Source: Datura wrightii
Taxonomy: Eukaryota > Streptophyta > Magnoliopsida > Solanales > Solanaceae
Assembly (NCBI GenBank): GCA_035772735.1
Contig: JASDFA010000006.1
Location: forward strand, 68,278,001-68,342,000
Direction: 5' to 3'
Length of the DNA stretch: 64,000 nt
In this document: one piece after another, positions 11,585 to 24,364 of the stretch
How the letters are laid out: every line of letters begins with the position of its first letter
Position numbering within the stretch: the first letter of the stretch is position 1
The notes under the pieces: model-generated
The model's database searches: none
Told to the model about the DNA's origin: nothing
Seen by the model: the letters and a program-made list of their open reading frames with translations, nothing else
Translations under genes and position numbers: made by a program

Positions 11585-12900
11585 TGAGCCACCTGATATG
11601 GCCATAGCTCGCGGTAGAGGATAGGCCAGGGGAAGAGTATGAGGTCGTGGACGAAGAGTAGCAGCAGCTAGAGGCAGGGCCCAGGCTACTTCTCTAGTTC
11701 GTGAAAGGTCTGAGTCTCCCATGCTTCTAAAGGTTCAAGAAGGGTAGCAGAGAAGGTAGCAGTTTAGGTGGTGATACCAGTTTGGGAGGCTGTTACACTT
11801 GGTCTGCCTCTCACAAATGTATTAACCCAGGTACTGAACTTACTGAGCAGATTGATGTGTAACAGAGTAGCACCTGCAACTCTAGTGGGCCAGCATTCGA
11901 GGGTGAAGCATGTTGCAGCGGTAGCTCGTTGAATGAATGAGAATTCTAACGCAAGGATGTTCTCAAGGTTGGTGATTGGGTCGATAATGAATGGGGAGGA
12001 GCATGATCTATTTTAGAGGTTTACAAAATGAAGCCTCCCACCTTTTATGACATCGAGGTTGGGGATGCTTAGAAGTTCATTATTGACTGCCATGAGAGGC
12101 TCCACAAGATGGGAATATTGGAGAAATATGGGTTGGAGTTTGTCATTTTCAAGCTGATGGGGGATGCTAAGTTATTGTCGAGGGTGTTTGCAGAGTGCAT
12201 ACCAATGGGGTCGCCTCTTTAGATCTAGTTCTACTATACTTTTCTAGAGAAATATGTCCCTCGTACTCCACCGGATAAGAAACGTGATGAGTTAACCAGT
12301 ATAGAGGAGAGAAACTCATTAGTTGTAGCTTATGAGGCATGTTTCCACTCCCTATATAGGTATGCTTTACAGTTATTACCCAAAGAGGAGGAGAGGATCA
12401 AACGATTTGTGAAGGGTCCAAATGTGGGACTCCAATTGTCAGCCTTATAGATGGTTTCTTCAGGTAAGACCATTTAGAAGGTGGAAGAATATTTTTGAAA
12501 TGTGGAAGGGGTGAAGCAAGAGGGTACGCGAGGAATGCAGAGAAGAAAGACCGAAAGGAGGCAGTATCAATGGCTCTTTCTCCAAAGGGTCGATTCCTCA
12601 AAGATACTTTGGATGCCCCATTCAGTTAGCGATGTAGGTCTTAACTGGGGGTCTGCCAGGGGCCATCCAGCACCTTTCAGCTCATGCGAGAGATGCACTA
12701 CTGGTTTGTTAGATTTTGGAGTTTGTCCTATATCTTCAATTGCAGCTCAGAGACATCATAGACAAGGTCTGTCACGAGTATGGAGAGCATGGTCATATTC
12801 ATAGGTGGTGCCCTAGGTTGTTACAAAGTGGTCAGTTTGTTCCATAGTAGGCTCAGTGAGATCCAGCCCCAGTAGGCAGGGAAGGTAGTGCATTTAGCAG
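11585..12900 (+). pseudogene. gag of D (decayed)
   Basis: The Retrotrans_gag capsid core is readable in one frame from 12028 to about 12530, with patterns such as FIIDCHERLHKMGI, FLEKYVPRTPPDKK and ALQLLPKEEERIKRF. At least six in-frame stops interrupt it (for example TAG near 12070 and two near 12220). A Gly/Arg-rich stretch at about 11595-11700 represents the N-terminal part. The zinc knuckle after the core is reduced to a WCPRL remnant near 12810. It would have encoded the structural protein of the particle. It is clearly nonfunctional. Confidence 0.75.
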
Positions 12901-13059
12901 GGATTGTCCTGAGCTTGGGAAAGGTGGCCACCTAGTAGGTACATGTGGGGCCCAGCCCAACCACGGGGGTAGTCAATCTGGCAGAGGCAGTCTACAGCCC
13001 GTCAAGGGAAAGTCATAGACAGGCAGAGGGTCACACTTTTATGCCTTCCTAACCGACCT

Positions 13060-13500
13060 GAGCCAGAAACTTCAAATGCAATCATTACATGTACGATTCT
13101 TTTTTGTGACTGTATGGCTACAACATTGTTTGACTCAGGTTCCACCTTTTCTTACGTGTCTGTTTACTTTGTTGTGGGCTTGAGCCTTGTATCTTATGTA
13201 CTTGATATTCTGAGAGATATTTCTACACCTGTTGGTGATTCTATGATTGCTAATATAGTCTACTATTCGTCTATGGTAACATTTATGGGGTATAAAACCT
13301 AGGTGGATTTGGTTATCTTAGATATGGTGGATTTTGATATTATCTTGGGCATGAGTCAGTTGTCTCCCTATCATGAAATTCTAGACTGTCATGCTAAGAC
13401 AGTCACCATAACGTTAACTGAGGTGTCTAGGCTCAAGTGGGATGGGGATAGCAACCTTACTCCTAGAAAATTATATCATTTATTCATGCCCCAAAGTTAG
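13060..13500 (+). pseudogene. Aspartic protease of D (decayed)
   Basis: The active-site pattern LFDSGSTFSYVS (Asp-Ser-Gly) is near 13125-13160, followed by the second conserved strand FDIILGMSQLSPY near 13330. A single in-frame TAG near 13300 splits the frame. It lies between gag and RT as in all Ty3/gypsy elements and would have processed the polyprotein. Confidence 0.75.
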
Positions 13501-13579
13501 TAGCAAGGGAGTGTTCAACGTATCTAGCACACATTCGGGACACCAGTGCAGATGTCCCCTCTTATAGAGTCAATTCTGG

Positions 13580-14086
13580 TTGTTCGTGAGTTCTTAGAGG
13601 TATTTCCTATGAATTTTCCTAGGATGCCTCCAGACCGAAACATTGACTTTTATATTGATTTAGAGCTGAGAACCCGTCCTATTACGATTGCACCATATTA
13701 GATGGCACTAGCTATGTTGAGGGAATTGAAAGTACAATTGTAGGACTTTCTTAGTAAGCGGTTTATCTGTCCAAGCATCTTCGTATAGGGTGCTCATGTG
13801 TTGTTTGCTAAGAAGAAGGATGGGAGTATACGAATGTGGATTGACTACCATTAGTTGAACAAGGTTACCATCCAAACTAAGTATCCCCTTCCCCAGATAG
13901 ATAACCTATTTGATCATCTTCAGGGAGCTTCTATATTTTCAAAAATTGATTTGAGGTTGGGTTATCACCAGTTAAAGATTCGTGCTGAAGACATTTCGAG
14001 AATACTTCCCGGACACGACATGGGCTCTATGAGTTTTTAGTCATGTTGTTTGGACTTACTAATTCTCCAGCTTCTTTTATGAGTCT
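13580..14086 (+). pseudogene. Reverse transcriptase N-terminal part of D, cut by element A
   Basis: Recognisable RT blocks are PPDRNIDFYIDLE, LFAKKKDGSIRMWIDYH, NKVTIQTKYPLPQIDNLF and FSKIDLRLGYHQLKI, then a frameshift before the segment corresponding to FGLTNSPASF. At least four in-frame stops are present. The catalytic YVDD/FIDD block is missing, because element A starts at 14087 and a deletion at A's far side removed it. Confidence 0.85.
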
Positions 14087-15446
14087 TGTTGACACCCAAT
14101 TTTGACCTCCCTCCACCTTTATATGCTGCTCATATATTTATTTATTTATTTATTTTACGCAAATATTCGACTTACTTTTATATTTATAAAATAATCAATT
14201 ATCATAATATTGCAAAAATTATTCAAATTACATATATATGTTCATATAATTTGCATCATTTTTTAAATAATTACGTCGTATATAATATATTTCATATTAA
14301 TATGCGTCCTTTTTAAATATATGTTTTACTTAATAAACTATTTACATAATTTTCACTAATTTTTTACGAATTTATTTGCCAAGTAATATTACTCAAATTT
14401 ATAAACTATTTGTGTTAATAATATAATTTTTTATAATATTTGATAATTTAATTTTATTTTCTAGTCATTAAATTATTTATAAATATAATAATTTAATTAT
14501 ATGATATTTACATAAGTCCACTCGAATTTAGGATTTATAATAAGATTTATATAATTTTTCTATAATTTAAATTACTTTATTTTCTATTTGTTGAATTATC
14601 TATAAGTGCAGTATTTTTATTTATTTAATAGCAGTTAATTTCAAATTTTAGCTAACTTATTTAAAAACTAGCCACTTTTTCTTCAATTTCATTCAATTTT
14701 AGCCTACTTTAACCATATCTAGCCACTTTTTAAATTCAATTCAATTTTAATTCAATCCTACCCATTTATCCTACCCGCAACCCGCCAGAAGACCGGCGAC
14801 CCGACCCATCTTTATAACTTCTAATCCTAGCCGTTCATCTAATTTAATCTAACGGTCCATACTAACCCTACCCTATTTCCTTTAATAACCAATTACCCCC
14901 CCGCCCCCCTCCCAAACCCTACAACACACTTTCATCTTCTCTCCCTCACCCCAACAGCCACCGCCTTCCCTCTTCCTCTCTCCTCTCTGATCTGCCAGCC
15001 GCCGGAACTCCCTACAAATCACAACCGTCCCTCTTCTTTCTCTTCCTCCTCTCCAGCCTTCTCCCCTCACCCGAACATCGCTTCACACCCTCTTACCTCT
15101 CTCGCCGAAAACAACCAACACCACCACAAACACCTCTTGCCGTCACTGCTTCTTCGGCAAAACTGACAGACCCCGCTAGCCCTCCTCTCTATCTCCCATC
15201 TCCGACAAAAATCTGACACCACCAGTTCTTCCTCAGCTCCCCGTCGTCTCCCTCTTCTCATTTTTTCTCCGGTGGACCAGATCCTCTCCCTCACTCGTCC
15301 CTCACCACCAGATCTCCCGCCTCTCTCTTCTCTTCTCCTTCTTTTCACCCGAGACCAACAACTAGATCCCGCCGACCTGAGCAATGGCGACAAAATGAGG
15401 ATAAATCCCCTTGAATATTGAATCTGTCTGTATATAATTCCCTTTA

Positions 15447-15467
15447 ATATTATTATTATTATTATTA

Positions 15468-15505
<38 letters not shown>

Positions 15506-15509
15506 GTTA

Positions 15510-15583
<74 letters not shown>
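15447..15583. repeat. ATT microsatellite in the 5' LTR of A
   Basis: About 137 bases of ATT repeats with a few GTT interruptions. The matching site in the 3' LTR (30937-30979) is only about 43 bases, so the array changed length after insertion. Confidence 0.9.
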
Positions 15584-17295
15584 GGTTAATGATCTCTCTT
15601 AGACATAGATTTTAGATTTAACATGTTGTGTTTGATTTCCGTTTACCTCTTCTGACTACCTCTTGCTCATCTATTAAAAAATCACCTTAAATGCCTTTAA
15701 AGTATTATGAATTTTTGATTCATATGAACTCATTTCTTGTTGAAAATTCTCGTGGATGTGAGTTGTTTTTTGATTATTCAGCAGTAATTTCATATTTTGT
15801 TGCGTGAATTCGGCCCTTTGAGATAGAATAATATCTTTATTTTTATTTCTTTATTAGCTGAAAATTTTTGGTAAATATTTATTTTCCATTATTATCTTTA
15901 ATATGTGAAATCTTTTGCTCTGTTGTGTCTTGAAATCGGCTTATATCACATTGATGGAAGGATTTCTTTTAAGATTTTTATTTGTGCTATATGCATTCGT
16001 TATGATAATTTATGATTTCATATTTATGTGGTGGGCATGTCAACCTTAGTATTTAAACATTTTGGTAGGTTGAAGGTGTGTTACTGTGAAATTACTTCTG
16101 TTTTTTTATCAATTAAAATTCTAGCGTGATTGATTATTTTCTTTCATATTCTTTCCTTAATTTGAGTATTTATTTATGTTAAAATAATATTGGTTCATAC
16201 TCACACGATTCTGCTTAAGGAAAACTGGTGTGGTTGATTATTATTTTTTTTCTTTCCTTAGCCGATTAGTACCTAATTTATGTTAAATTATTATTGGATT
16301 CTATTTAAAAAAAAAATTGTTGCTAATTTTCCTTTTTTATAGAACTGATTTAATGCATAATTAATCATGGTAAATCTTGATTATTTTTATACATTCTGAT
16401 TAAGCTATGATAATTAAGGAAAATAAATTCCATTGATTGATTTTGGATTATTTCTTTCTACTTTAATTAGCTCTTTGATTGATTTTTATTAGAAAATTTT
16501 CCTTTTCCCTCATGATAGGATTGACGGTATATAAATGGGTTTCTCCTTTCTTTCTAATTCATTAGAGGCTCTACCATTCAGACCTCACTTATTTTCTTCA
16601 ACAATATAACTTGGTTTATCTTCTGTTCATCATGAGAGTATTGTGAAAGTCTTGCGAATTATTGTATTCTTAATATTGCCCTGCTCTTCGCTCTATTTCT
16701 ATAATTCCCTCAACCCGCCTCAATATGAGCACTGCTCGGGACCCACGAGGTCCTTGTGATGTTGACGTGTTGAAGTTTGGGTCTCAATTTGTTGGCGAAG
16801 TCTTTCAGAATTGTTGTTTGTTGCTCTATTCCTTATTTGATTAACCGGTTAGTTATTTTTCTTTATACTTTTATGATAACAATGTGAAAACTTGTACTTG
16901 CATCATGATAATTCTTTAAGTGTGTATTCTTAAATTTCATAATAAATCTTTTTTTCATTATTATTATGTAAAAACCAATTAACCTGTGAATTATGGTTTC
17001 CCGAATATGTGTTTGTACATGCATATCTGTTGTGTCACTTGCTTAACAGGTTACCCTAGTCCGGAATGAAGAGTCGCCCGGGATACAAAGAACTATGGAT
17101 CTATTTTTATTTATTTAGTTCTTTTAATATTTGTATTAATTTGTTAGTTTTTTTAGTTTTGTAATAATTGTAAAAACGATAATAATAGTGAAGATGGGGT
17201 CTATGGGGTTGGGGGTTTGTATGTTTTATTTATTTTTTAAATACTAGCTTCACTTAAAAAGCATGTTCATAGGAGTTTAATAATATATGCAACGA

Positions 17296-17413
17296 TAGAA
17301 ATCATGCCTATAGGAGTAAGACGATTTTAGTCACTTCTGCTAGAAATCATGCCTATAGGAGTAAGACGATTTTAGTCGCTTTTGCTAGAAATCATGCCTA
17401 TAAGAACTAAAAC
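17296..17413 (+). repeat. 45-base tandem repeat inside the 5' LTR of A
   Basis: Two full units (17296-17340, 17341-17385) starting TAGAAATCATGCCTATAGGA, plus a partial third unit. The 3' LTR has the same units at 32743-32860 and an extra diverged segment just before them (32696-32742). Confidence 0.85.
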
Positions 17414-18631
17414 AATTTGATTTGAAGCTCTCTTGTGTTTAAATTTAGTAAGTTTACGTGAAGAAATTATTTTCGGTCCGCATTTTGAATTCTTAATCAG
17501 TTTGTTCTTAATGACACTGACATGTTTAATAAAGCTGTTTTATTTCCAATCCCCTAATAAGTAACCACTTGTTTGAATCAAACTTGACGATTAGTAGTTA
17601 ATTATTATGTTTATAGGTCACATGTTGTCCATATCAATAAACCTCGCAATAAATTACTTGATATTAGAAGGTTTATTTATCTGTCACAAATTAATCTGCT
17701 CACACCCTTTTTGAAATCATGTCCACAGGATTTGCAAGCTATTTGCATTTGTTTGAGTATCATTTAACATAAAGGCCATGTGAGACTTTTTATGTTAATT
17801 GTTTTGTTACTTGCTTTCGTTAATCACCCTTTTATAAAGCCCTAAGAATTCTAGATCTCAACTCCAAAATAGTAGTCCAATCGCCTCTTGGACATTAGGA
17901 TCGGGACGGGTAGGCACCCGTTAGGGTGTTAGTTTTCCTTCACCTAAAGCATTTTAGGATTAATAATTAATTAATTAATCAAGCGGGTAGTGGGAAATGA
18001 TAGTTTGTGCCCGCTGAATAATATGAGCAATCTAAATAGGTTGTGAAATATTATTTTAGTCACACGGGGTGATCCCGTTAGGTTAAAATAACCCGCCTCT
18101 AAAAGGCAGAACTACGTTTGACCTGATTCCCTCTCAGGATATGTAGGCGCCTCTTCGAGGTTCGGTCCAATCCTTAAAATTCGTATCTATTTGTTTTGTT
18201 ATTGTTTTTCTAATTTATCGTTTATTTATTGTTTGCCTTTATCTGTTAATACTTATTTTCATGTGTTGCTAAATTTATTATATTGTCACGATCTTCTTCT
18301 TTCTTATCACTTAGTTTATTTAAGTTGTTTCTACTACTTAAGACAAAAAAATTCAATTTTATTTGATCACTTAGTAAATTCCCACATAATAATGAATCCG
18401 GAAGGGACCCATATTTGTGGACCTCGAAAGGTGTCTAACACCTTCCTTTCGAGGTAACTTGAACCTTCACCAGACTCTGGTGACCTAGGCTAGTATAACA
18501 GACTCTAAGATTAGTACGGTGTCCTAACGCACCTCAAATAGTTAGGTGGCGACTCTTCAATTTAATAAACCCTTAAGAGACGTCACATGTTGTATCCCGC
18601 TTTTCGCGAGGAAAAATGAGGCGCGACAGTA

Positions 18632-18649
18632 AGGCGACTCTGCTGGGGA
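18632..18649 (+). other. Primer binding site of A, tRNA-Arg type
   Basis: AGGCGACTCTGCTGGGGA, three bases after the LTR end. It is complementary, except for its first base, to the 3' end of tRNA-Arg, the primer typical of Ogre elements. Confidence 0.85.
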
Positions 18650-19321
18650 TTTTAGCCTTTAACCACTACGTGTTCATTAAGTGGGGTCTTATTTGAGTTT
18701 AAATTTTTCAAACTGTTCGATTTAATTTCTTTTACTTTCACTTATTTCTGTCGATATTCATGATTTTGCCATGAAGTTACTAACCGTTTTCTTTTCTTGT
18801 TTTTTCGTTATCGTTTATTATGTATTTTTCAATTCTAATAATTAATTCATAAGCTGTTGTATTTTATTAATTGGCATACCGCTCATATTTTTCAACACTT
18901 GGGAATTTTACACTATCACACACGACAATGATTGCGTGGTTTCATGGTCGTTCACCATTAAAACACCTCGAGGATTGTCTTGTGATTTGGTCGATCAGCG
19001 GTGCGTCGATGATCATAAGCTTCCTCACTCTCGAGTTTTCCGCTCGAGGGAACCGTGTCATACCCACTCTTATTTCTAGAACTTGACTGTGTACACCTTT
19101 AGTAAGGTATACACATCATATTTAACTTAGAAAAATCGCGACGTCCATGACACGTCAAAATTATATAGAAAACTTTCCCTAAGTCTTAGGGGATTTTAAA
19201 AAATTCCCGAAAAAGGCGATCCATAAATTATGTGCATTTTTTAGAGAAACATTGTTGAAAGTAATGTCATTTTGCTCCCGGGTGTGTAGGTTAGTCTAAC
19301 TTTTCCTTTGCTACAGGTACA
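18650..19321 (+). other. 5' leader of A
   Basis: Noncoding leader between the primer binding site and ORF1. Its part at about 19000-19245 has a diverged second copy at 25839-26090 (shared words GTGCGTCGATG, CTTCCTCACTCTC, CATGACACGTCAA). Confidence 0.7.
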
Positions 19322-20878
19322 ATGAGTCTCCCAACTTCTTACCCAAGATTTGGTATGGTTTGGTGCATGCCTGTAGGCATGAAAACATGGTGGTGGGATT
19401 TGGGAGAATATGGACAGAATGAGGTAAGGAAAGTATTGGGACACTTGCCTTCCCTTATGCAAGTTACTCCTTGTCGAGAACTCATAGAAGCAGCCACAAC
19501 TTTCTGGGACGAGAAAAGAGTAGTCTTCAGATTTGGTGAGGTTGAAATGACCCCGTTGTTGGAAGAAATTGGGGGGTACATGGAAAACGTGAGTTTATTA
19601 TGGAGGAATAGGAAGTGGGAAAAAGTGGAAATGATTATACCCAAATGCGTCACCCTGGAAGATGTGTGTGAAAAATTGGGATTGCAAGGTAGCAATATGG
19701 TATCCGTAATGAAGGGAAGGATGCCGGAGAAGTATTTGCTCAACCGATTCAGTCATAGTTCTTCTCGAGAAATTTACAAAGAAGAGAGTTCCGATCTAGA
19801 CTCGTGGACGAGCAAGCGAATTTTTGCTTTCATGGTTTATTTTTTAGGGATGGTGGTCTTCCCAGGAGGAGCTGAGGAAGACATCGATATCCGCCTTATT
19901 TTAGTCATTCACGCCTTATGAAAAGGTATCGACAAAGGACATTGCACTATTGTCCCAATGATCGTGGCTGACATTTACCGATCTCTAGGGAAGTGCAAAT
20001 ATGGGTTTAAGCACTTCGAGGGATGTAACCTATTGCTTCAGCTCTGGCTTATTGAACATCTTCAAAAGGTGCACAACAATTCGACCATGCCTCGGCCTAT
20101 AGAAATCGATCACATTGCTACTCACCATTACAGGGTCACCATGGGAGTTAAACCAATAAAACGGCCCGAGGAGGTAGAGAAATGGGGTCAAATGTTGGGT
20201 AATTTGACTGAAGACTCTATACAATGGATGTTCGATTGGTTTCAAGATCCAACTTCATGGTGTATACCAAGTCTCGATACTACTTGGTTTTGATAGGACT
20301 AAGAGGTCTCCTACCGTACTCTCCAATGCGAACAATGCGGCAGGCTGGAAGAATGCAAATAATACCTAGGGTTGCCGACATGGACGCATACCAAGTGGAT
20401 TATAAGGACGACTTTGTTCCGCATGCTCTAGACATTGCAAAAGAATGGAACAAAAAGATTTACCTCAATGAAAAGAGCATAGAGGCTGACTGATATCAGG
20501 CAGGCTACATAACGGGATATATCAAGTGGCTACGCGATGATTGGGCTGGTACTGCGATATCAAGCGTCAAGCGAGGAAAGCATGTAGAGGATAAGGAGGC
20601 TCAAGCACAAAACCTCTACCTCCGTTTAAAGAGAAAGGTCCAAGATTCTGAGGCTTGTCACCGGCAGTTACACGATGATAAATGCCAAAGAAATTGTTGA
20701 GATGGGCAAAGAATTGAAATATTGGAAAGATCGGGCCTTAGGTCTGGATTCGAGGATACAGGATTTGCGTGATGAATTCAGCAAACATGGAGAAGAATGC
20801 CTAAATGGGGGAGCTATGGGGAAAGATCTAGCATTGGCCTACCTTCTATTCAGTCGTCACGTTTTGACAAAGTACTAG
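19322..20878 (+). pseudogene. ORF1 of A (Ogre-type ORF upstream of gag), broken
   Basis: The frame starts at ATG 19322 and runs about 199 codons to a TGA at 19919-19921. It continues in the same frame to 20293, shifts frame near 20265, and is traceable to about 20878. The segment with VLGHLPSLMQVTPCRELIEA, FWDEKRVVFRFGEVEMTPLLEEIGG and SKRIFAFMVYFLG resembles the mobile-domain-like ORF1 proteins of solanaceous Ogre elements (annotated, from memory, as a DUF7745-type domain). Its function is not known. It precedes gag as in other Ogres. An AATAAAG sequence near 20967 follows. At least one nonsense and one frameshift make it nonfunctional. Confidence 0.75.
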
Positions 20879-21187
20879 AAAATACAAAGAAATCGGACGT
20901 CGATGAAGAAATTTACAAGATTTAATGTTTTTTTAGTTTGTTGTAATTCTTGAAACTTTCATTGTAATAAAGTTTTATTTTGGGTTTATTTTGGGAGCAA
21001 AATGACAATACTTAACAACCTGTTTCTCTCAAACTCGTTAGGCCTACCTCTGGCATAAAAGAAGCCCCAAAATTAGGAAATACATCATTGTTTTTGTTTG
21101 ATCTTTACTTTAATCAACATTACTTCTAACCTCTATTACTAACTGTGATTTGTTTGTTGTTGGTCTTATTTTTCCCCTTCCCAAAGG

Positions 21188-23400
21188 TTGATCTGTGCAA
21201 ACCTAGCTTACTACACAAGATCGAAAGGGGCTCCTCCTCCTCCTCCTCCTCCCATCCCTAACCGCAACAAAGGAAAGAACAAGATGGATGAACATAACAG
21301 CAGTGATAATGACACACCCAGAAATGAACGGGACAACTTTGAAGGGGCCAGCTCTCCAGGTTACAATGAGATAATTATGAGGCTCGAGCAGAAAATTTTT
21401 GAGCTTCAAGAAGAGTTAGCACAAGTTCGCAACCTAAATACCCAGGAAGCACTATTTGGGACACAAGCTGATGACTCGACTTCAAAAGCACCAGCCAGTC
21501 TGCCCATGTCCTCACAACCTGTAGCTCCACCACAAGACACTCCACCCCAACATTACCAATACCCTCCATATACTTATCCAAATCCGCCAGCTCCAGCCAC
21601 CTCCCATTACCCATCACCAGCTCAAGAGATACATCCTCCAACCCATATAAATGCAACCTATGCCCGCACTCATACCAACCCGATCTATGTGGAGACTGCA
21701 CCTATAACTCATCATCTTGAGGAATCCGAACCTTTGGAAAGGATAGACTGATTCAGACTCTAGCAGAAGAGTTGAAGAAGATAAACAACAGATTGCAAAA
21801 TGTTGAAGGCAACAAGGGAATAACGGGTCTGGATTATGAAGACCTGTGCATACATCCGGATGTCAAATTACCGGAGGGGTACAAACCTCCCAAGTTCGAA
21901 CTGTTTAATGGAACTGGTAATCCAAGGTCCCACCTGAGATTATATTGCGACAAACTGGTAGGAGTAGGATAGAATGAGAAGATAAGGATGAAGTTGTTCA
22001 TGCGAAGTCTGACCGGTGAAGCTCTTAGCTGGTATGTAGAGCAGAATCTGAAAAAATGGTTTACCTGGGCAGAAATGGCAGCATCCCTTGTAGAGCATTT
22101 TAGGTTCAACACAGAAAATGCACCTGACTTGCATTACATCCAAAACCTGAAGAGGAAGCCCACCGACACTTTTAGGGAAGACTGAGGCCGCTAGAGTGCG
22201 ACCCTCAATGGAAGAGTCACAAATGAAGGACATTTTTATGCGGACTTTAGACCCGCAGGTTTATGACAGATTGATGTTGGTCAGTGAAAAAAGCTTTGCG
22301 GAGATTATCAAGATTGGAGAGAGGATTGAGGACGGTGTCAAGCATGGTACCATTGTCAACCTGAATGCACTACAAGCGGCTAACAAAGCCTTGCAGTCTA
22401 GAACTGCTTCGGAAAGCCGCAAGAAGAAGGAAATTGGAACCGTTATGATGGCCTAGGGGCCAAAAAAATATGTTTACAAATCCCAGACTCCAACCCCACA
22501 CTACCAAATGCCAACCCCATATTTCCAAACTCCACCCCCACCATATCATGCTCCGTCATCACCTTACCAAGCTCCATCACCATATCAAAATCTCCATCCC
22601 TATCAAGCTCCATATCAAACTCCCCCTCCGACCCATTTCCAAACACCTCCATCACATTACCAAGCCCCCATTTATCCCGTTTATAACATACAGCCCTCTT
22701 ATCCACGACCTTCCCATTTATGACCTTCTTCCTCACCAAACCAAAGGCCTAGGGCTCAATTTAGGCCAAAAAAAACATATACCCCTTTAGCCGAACCAAT
22801 TGACCAGCTGTATGTGAGGTTGAAAGAAGCTGGTTACATTGAGCCTATTCCTGCACTCCTAGTCTATACCCAAGCTAAGTGGTATGACCATAATAAAGTA
22901 TGTATGTATCACTCGGGAATGAGGGGGCACACCACAAAGTCTTGCAGGTTTTTGAAGGACAAAATATAGAAGTTAATTGACACCAAGGTTATTCACCTCA
23001 AGGATCCGACACCGAATGTGACAAGTAATCCCCTACCAAACCACCAGGTGAATATGATTTCTTGTGATGAGGCTGAAGACTTGTCAAATACTATTGGGGT
23101 AATTGAACACAGAGCAGGTTCTTCTTCAGATTCATCTAGGAGAGTACAGGTGCGCCCTCCGTTCGAGGTTGAGGTAGCTACACCAAGGCCTCCATTTACA
23201 GTGGTAAGAGCTGCTCCAATTTCGTACAAGGCAGTACCTTGGAGTTACAAGGAAAATGCCTCACAGAAAACAAAGGTATTGGAGGCAGATGCGGCACAAG
23301 GAGTGACACAGTCTGGAAGAGTATACACTCCTGATACTTTGGTTCAAGGAGCCGATAAAGGAAAGCAGCCAGCGGTGGAAGTAGAAAATAATGGAGTCTA
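21188..23400 (+). pseudogene. gag of A, broken
   Basis: A Pro-rich start (PPPPPPP near 21230) leads into a short coiled-coil-like segment (IMRLEQKIFELQEELAQV) and a Pro/Tyr-rich stretch. After a frameshift at about 21750 the capsid core follows in another frame: YKPPKFELFNGTGNPRSHLR, RSLTGEALSWYV and AEMAASLVEHFRFN. After a second shift near 22190 a third frame carries the rest, including repeated PPP-Y-Q words (22480-22720) and a zinc-knuckle-like CMYHSGMRGHTTKSC near 22905. In-frame stops fall at 21970, 22454, 22721, 22967 and 23399 (approximate). Confidence 0.8.
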
Positions 23401-23407
23401 GAAAAAG

Positions 23408-24364
23408 GTGCAAGCGAGGGAGTACTTGGTGGTAGAACAGTTGAGCAATACCCAGGCTCAAATTTCTATCTTATCACTTCTGAAGAGCTCTGATCAACAC
23501 CAAAAGGCTTTGATGAAGGTGTTAGGAGAAGCCTACGTTCCTGCAAAAATATCTAGCAGTGAGGTGGCTAATATGGTGGGTCAAGTATTTGAGGCCCAGA
23601 AAATATCATTCCATGAAGATGAATTGCCCATGGAAGGCGTAGCTCATAACAAAGCGCTGCATATCACAGTGGAGCACTCGGACAAATTCATCACCAAGGT
23701 ATTGATTGACCTAGGCTCTGATTTAAATATTTGTCCGTTGAATACTTTGACCCGGCTGGAAGTTGACCTCGCCTGGATCAAGCAATGGAAGATGAACGTC
23801 AAAGCGTTTGACGGTTCACAAAGGGACACTATTGGGGAAATTGACCTGGACGTTCTAGTTGGCCCTGCCACATTCACCATGACATTCTAGGTAATGTACA
23901 TCCCAGCCTCTTACAATCTGCTATTGGGACGTCCATGGATTCATTCTGCGGGAGCGGTACCTTCAACTCTGTACCAATGCCTGAAGTTTGAGTGGGACCA
24001 TCAAGAAGTCGTGGTCCACGGGGATGAACGCCGTCCAATTTACACTGCTCCTGTTATCCCTATCATTGAAGGAAAGGGAGGTCTGGATGAGGAGAGTTTC
24101 CACACTTTAGAGCTTTTCAGTGTCGTCGAGGAAGGAAGGTGGTGGAGCGATAAGATCTTGAGTATGCTGCTATGGTTAGGGTTTGAACCAGGTCGGGGTC
24201 TTGTCACCAAATTGCACGGAATTTCAGAACCGCTGCAGGTAGCAACACAAAAAACCACTTTCGGATTGGGATATCAACCTACTAAAGAAGAGCTAGACAA
24301 TTGGAAGTATCCCTTGGGAAAGAGAAATTTTTTGTTGCCAAACCCATTGCCTTCGCTTCAATAA
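23408..24364 (+). pseudogene. Aspartic protease plus G-patch of A, one stop codon
   Basis: The frame continues that of gag's last part. The active site VLIDLGSDLNICPL (Asp at residue 101) lies near 23708. A single TAG near 23888 splits the domain before YNLLLGRPWIHS, the second conserved strand. Residues about 88-131 of the second segment (24155-24286) form a G-patch: LGFEPGRGL ... FGLGYQPT. G-patch domains after the protease are known in Ogre/Tat elements and in D-type retroviruses, where they bind RNA or cofactors. Everything except the stop looks well preserved. Confidence 0.85.

Larger units (their letters stand above)
14087..18628 (+). repeat. 5' LTR of A (4.5 kb)
   Basis: It starts TGTTGACACCCAATTTTG and ends GGCGCGACA. 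It matches 29579-33691 closely along the shared length, a few percent different by eye. A pyrimidine-rich stretch (14880-15400) precedes a long ATT microsatellite (15447-15583). A 45-base tandem repeat lies at 17296-17413. A small motif with GGATATGTAGGCGCCTC near 18137 recurs in the 3' region of A. Confidence 0.9.

Noticed and set aside
14882..15393. Two overlapping minus-strand open frames rich in Arg/Glu/Gly inside A's 5' LTR (also 30359-30867 in the 3' LTR)
   Set aside because: They are the reverse complement of a pyrimidine-rich LTR stretch. Composition alone explains the long frames and no domain is visible.
21188..21409. Minus-strand Arg-rich frame opposite A's gag start
   Set aside because: It is the shadow of the CTCCTC tract that encodes the poly-Pro run on the plus strand.
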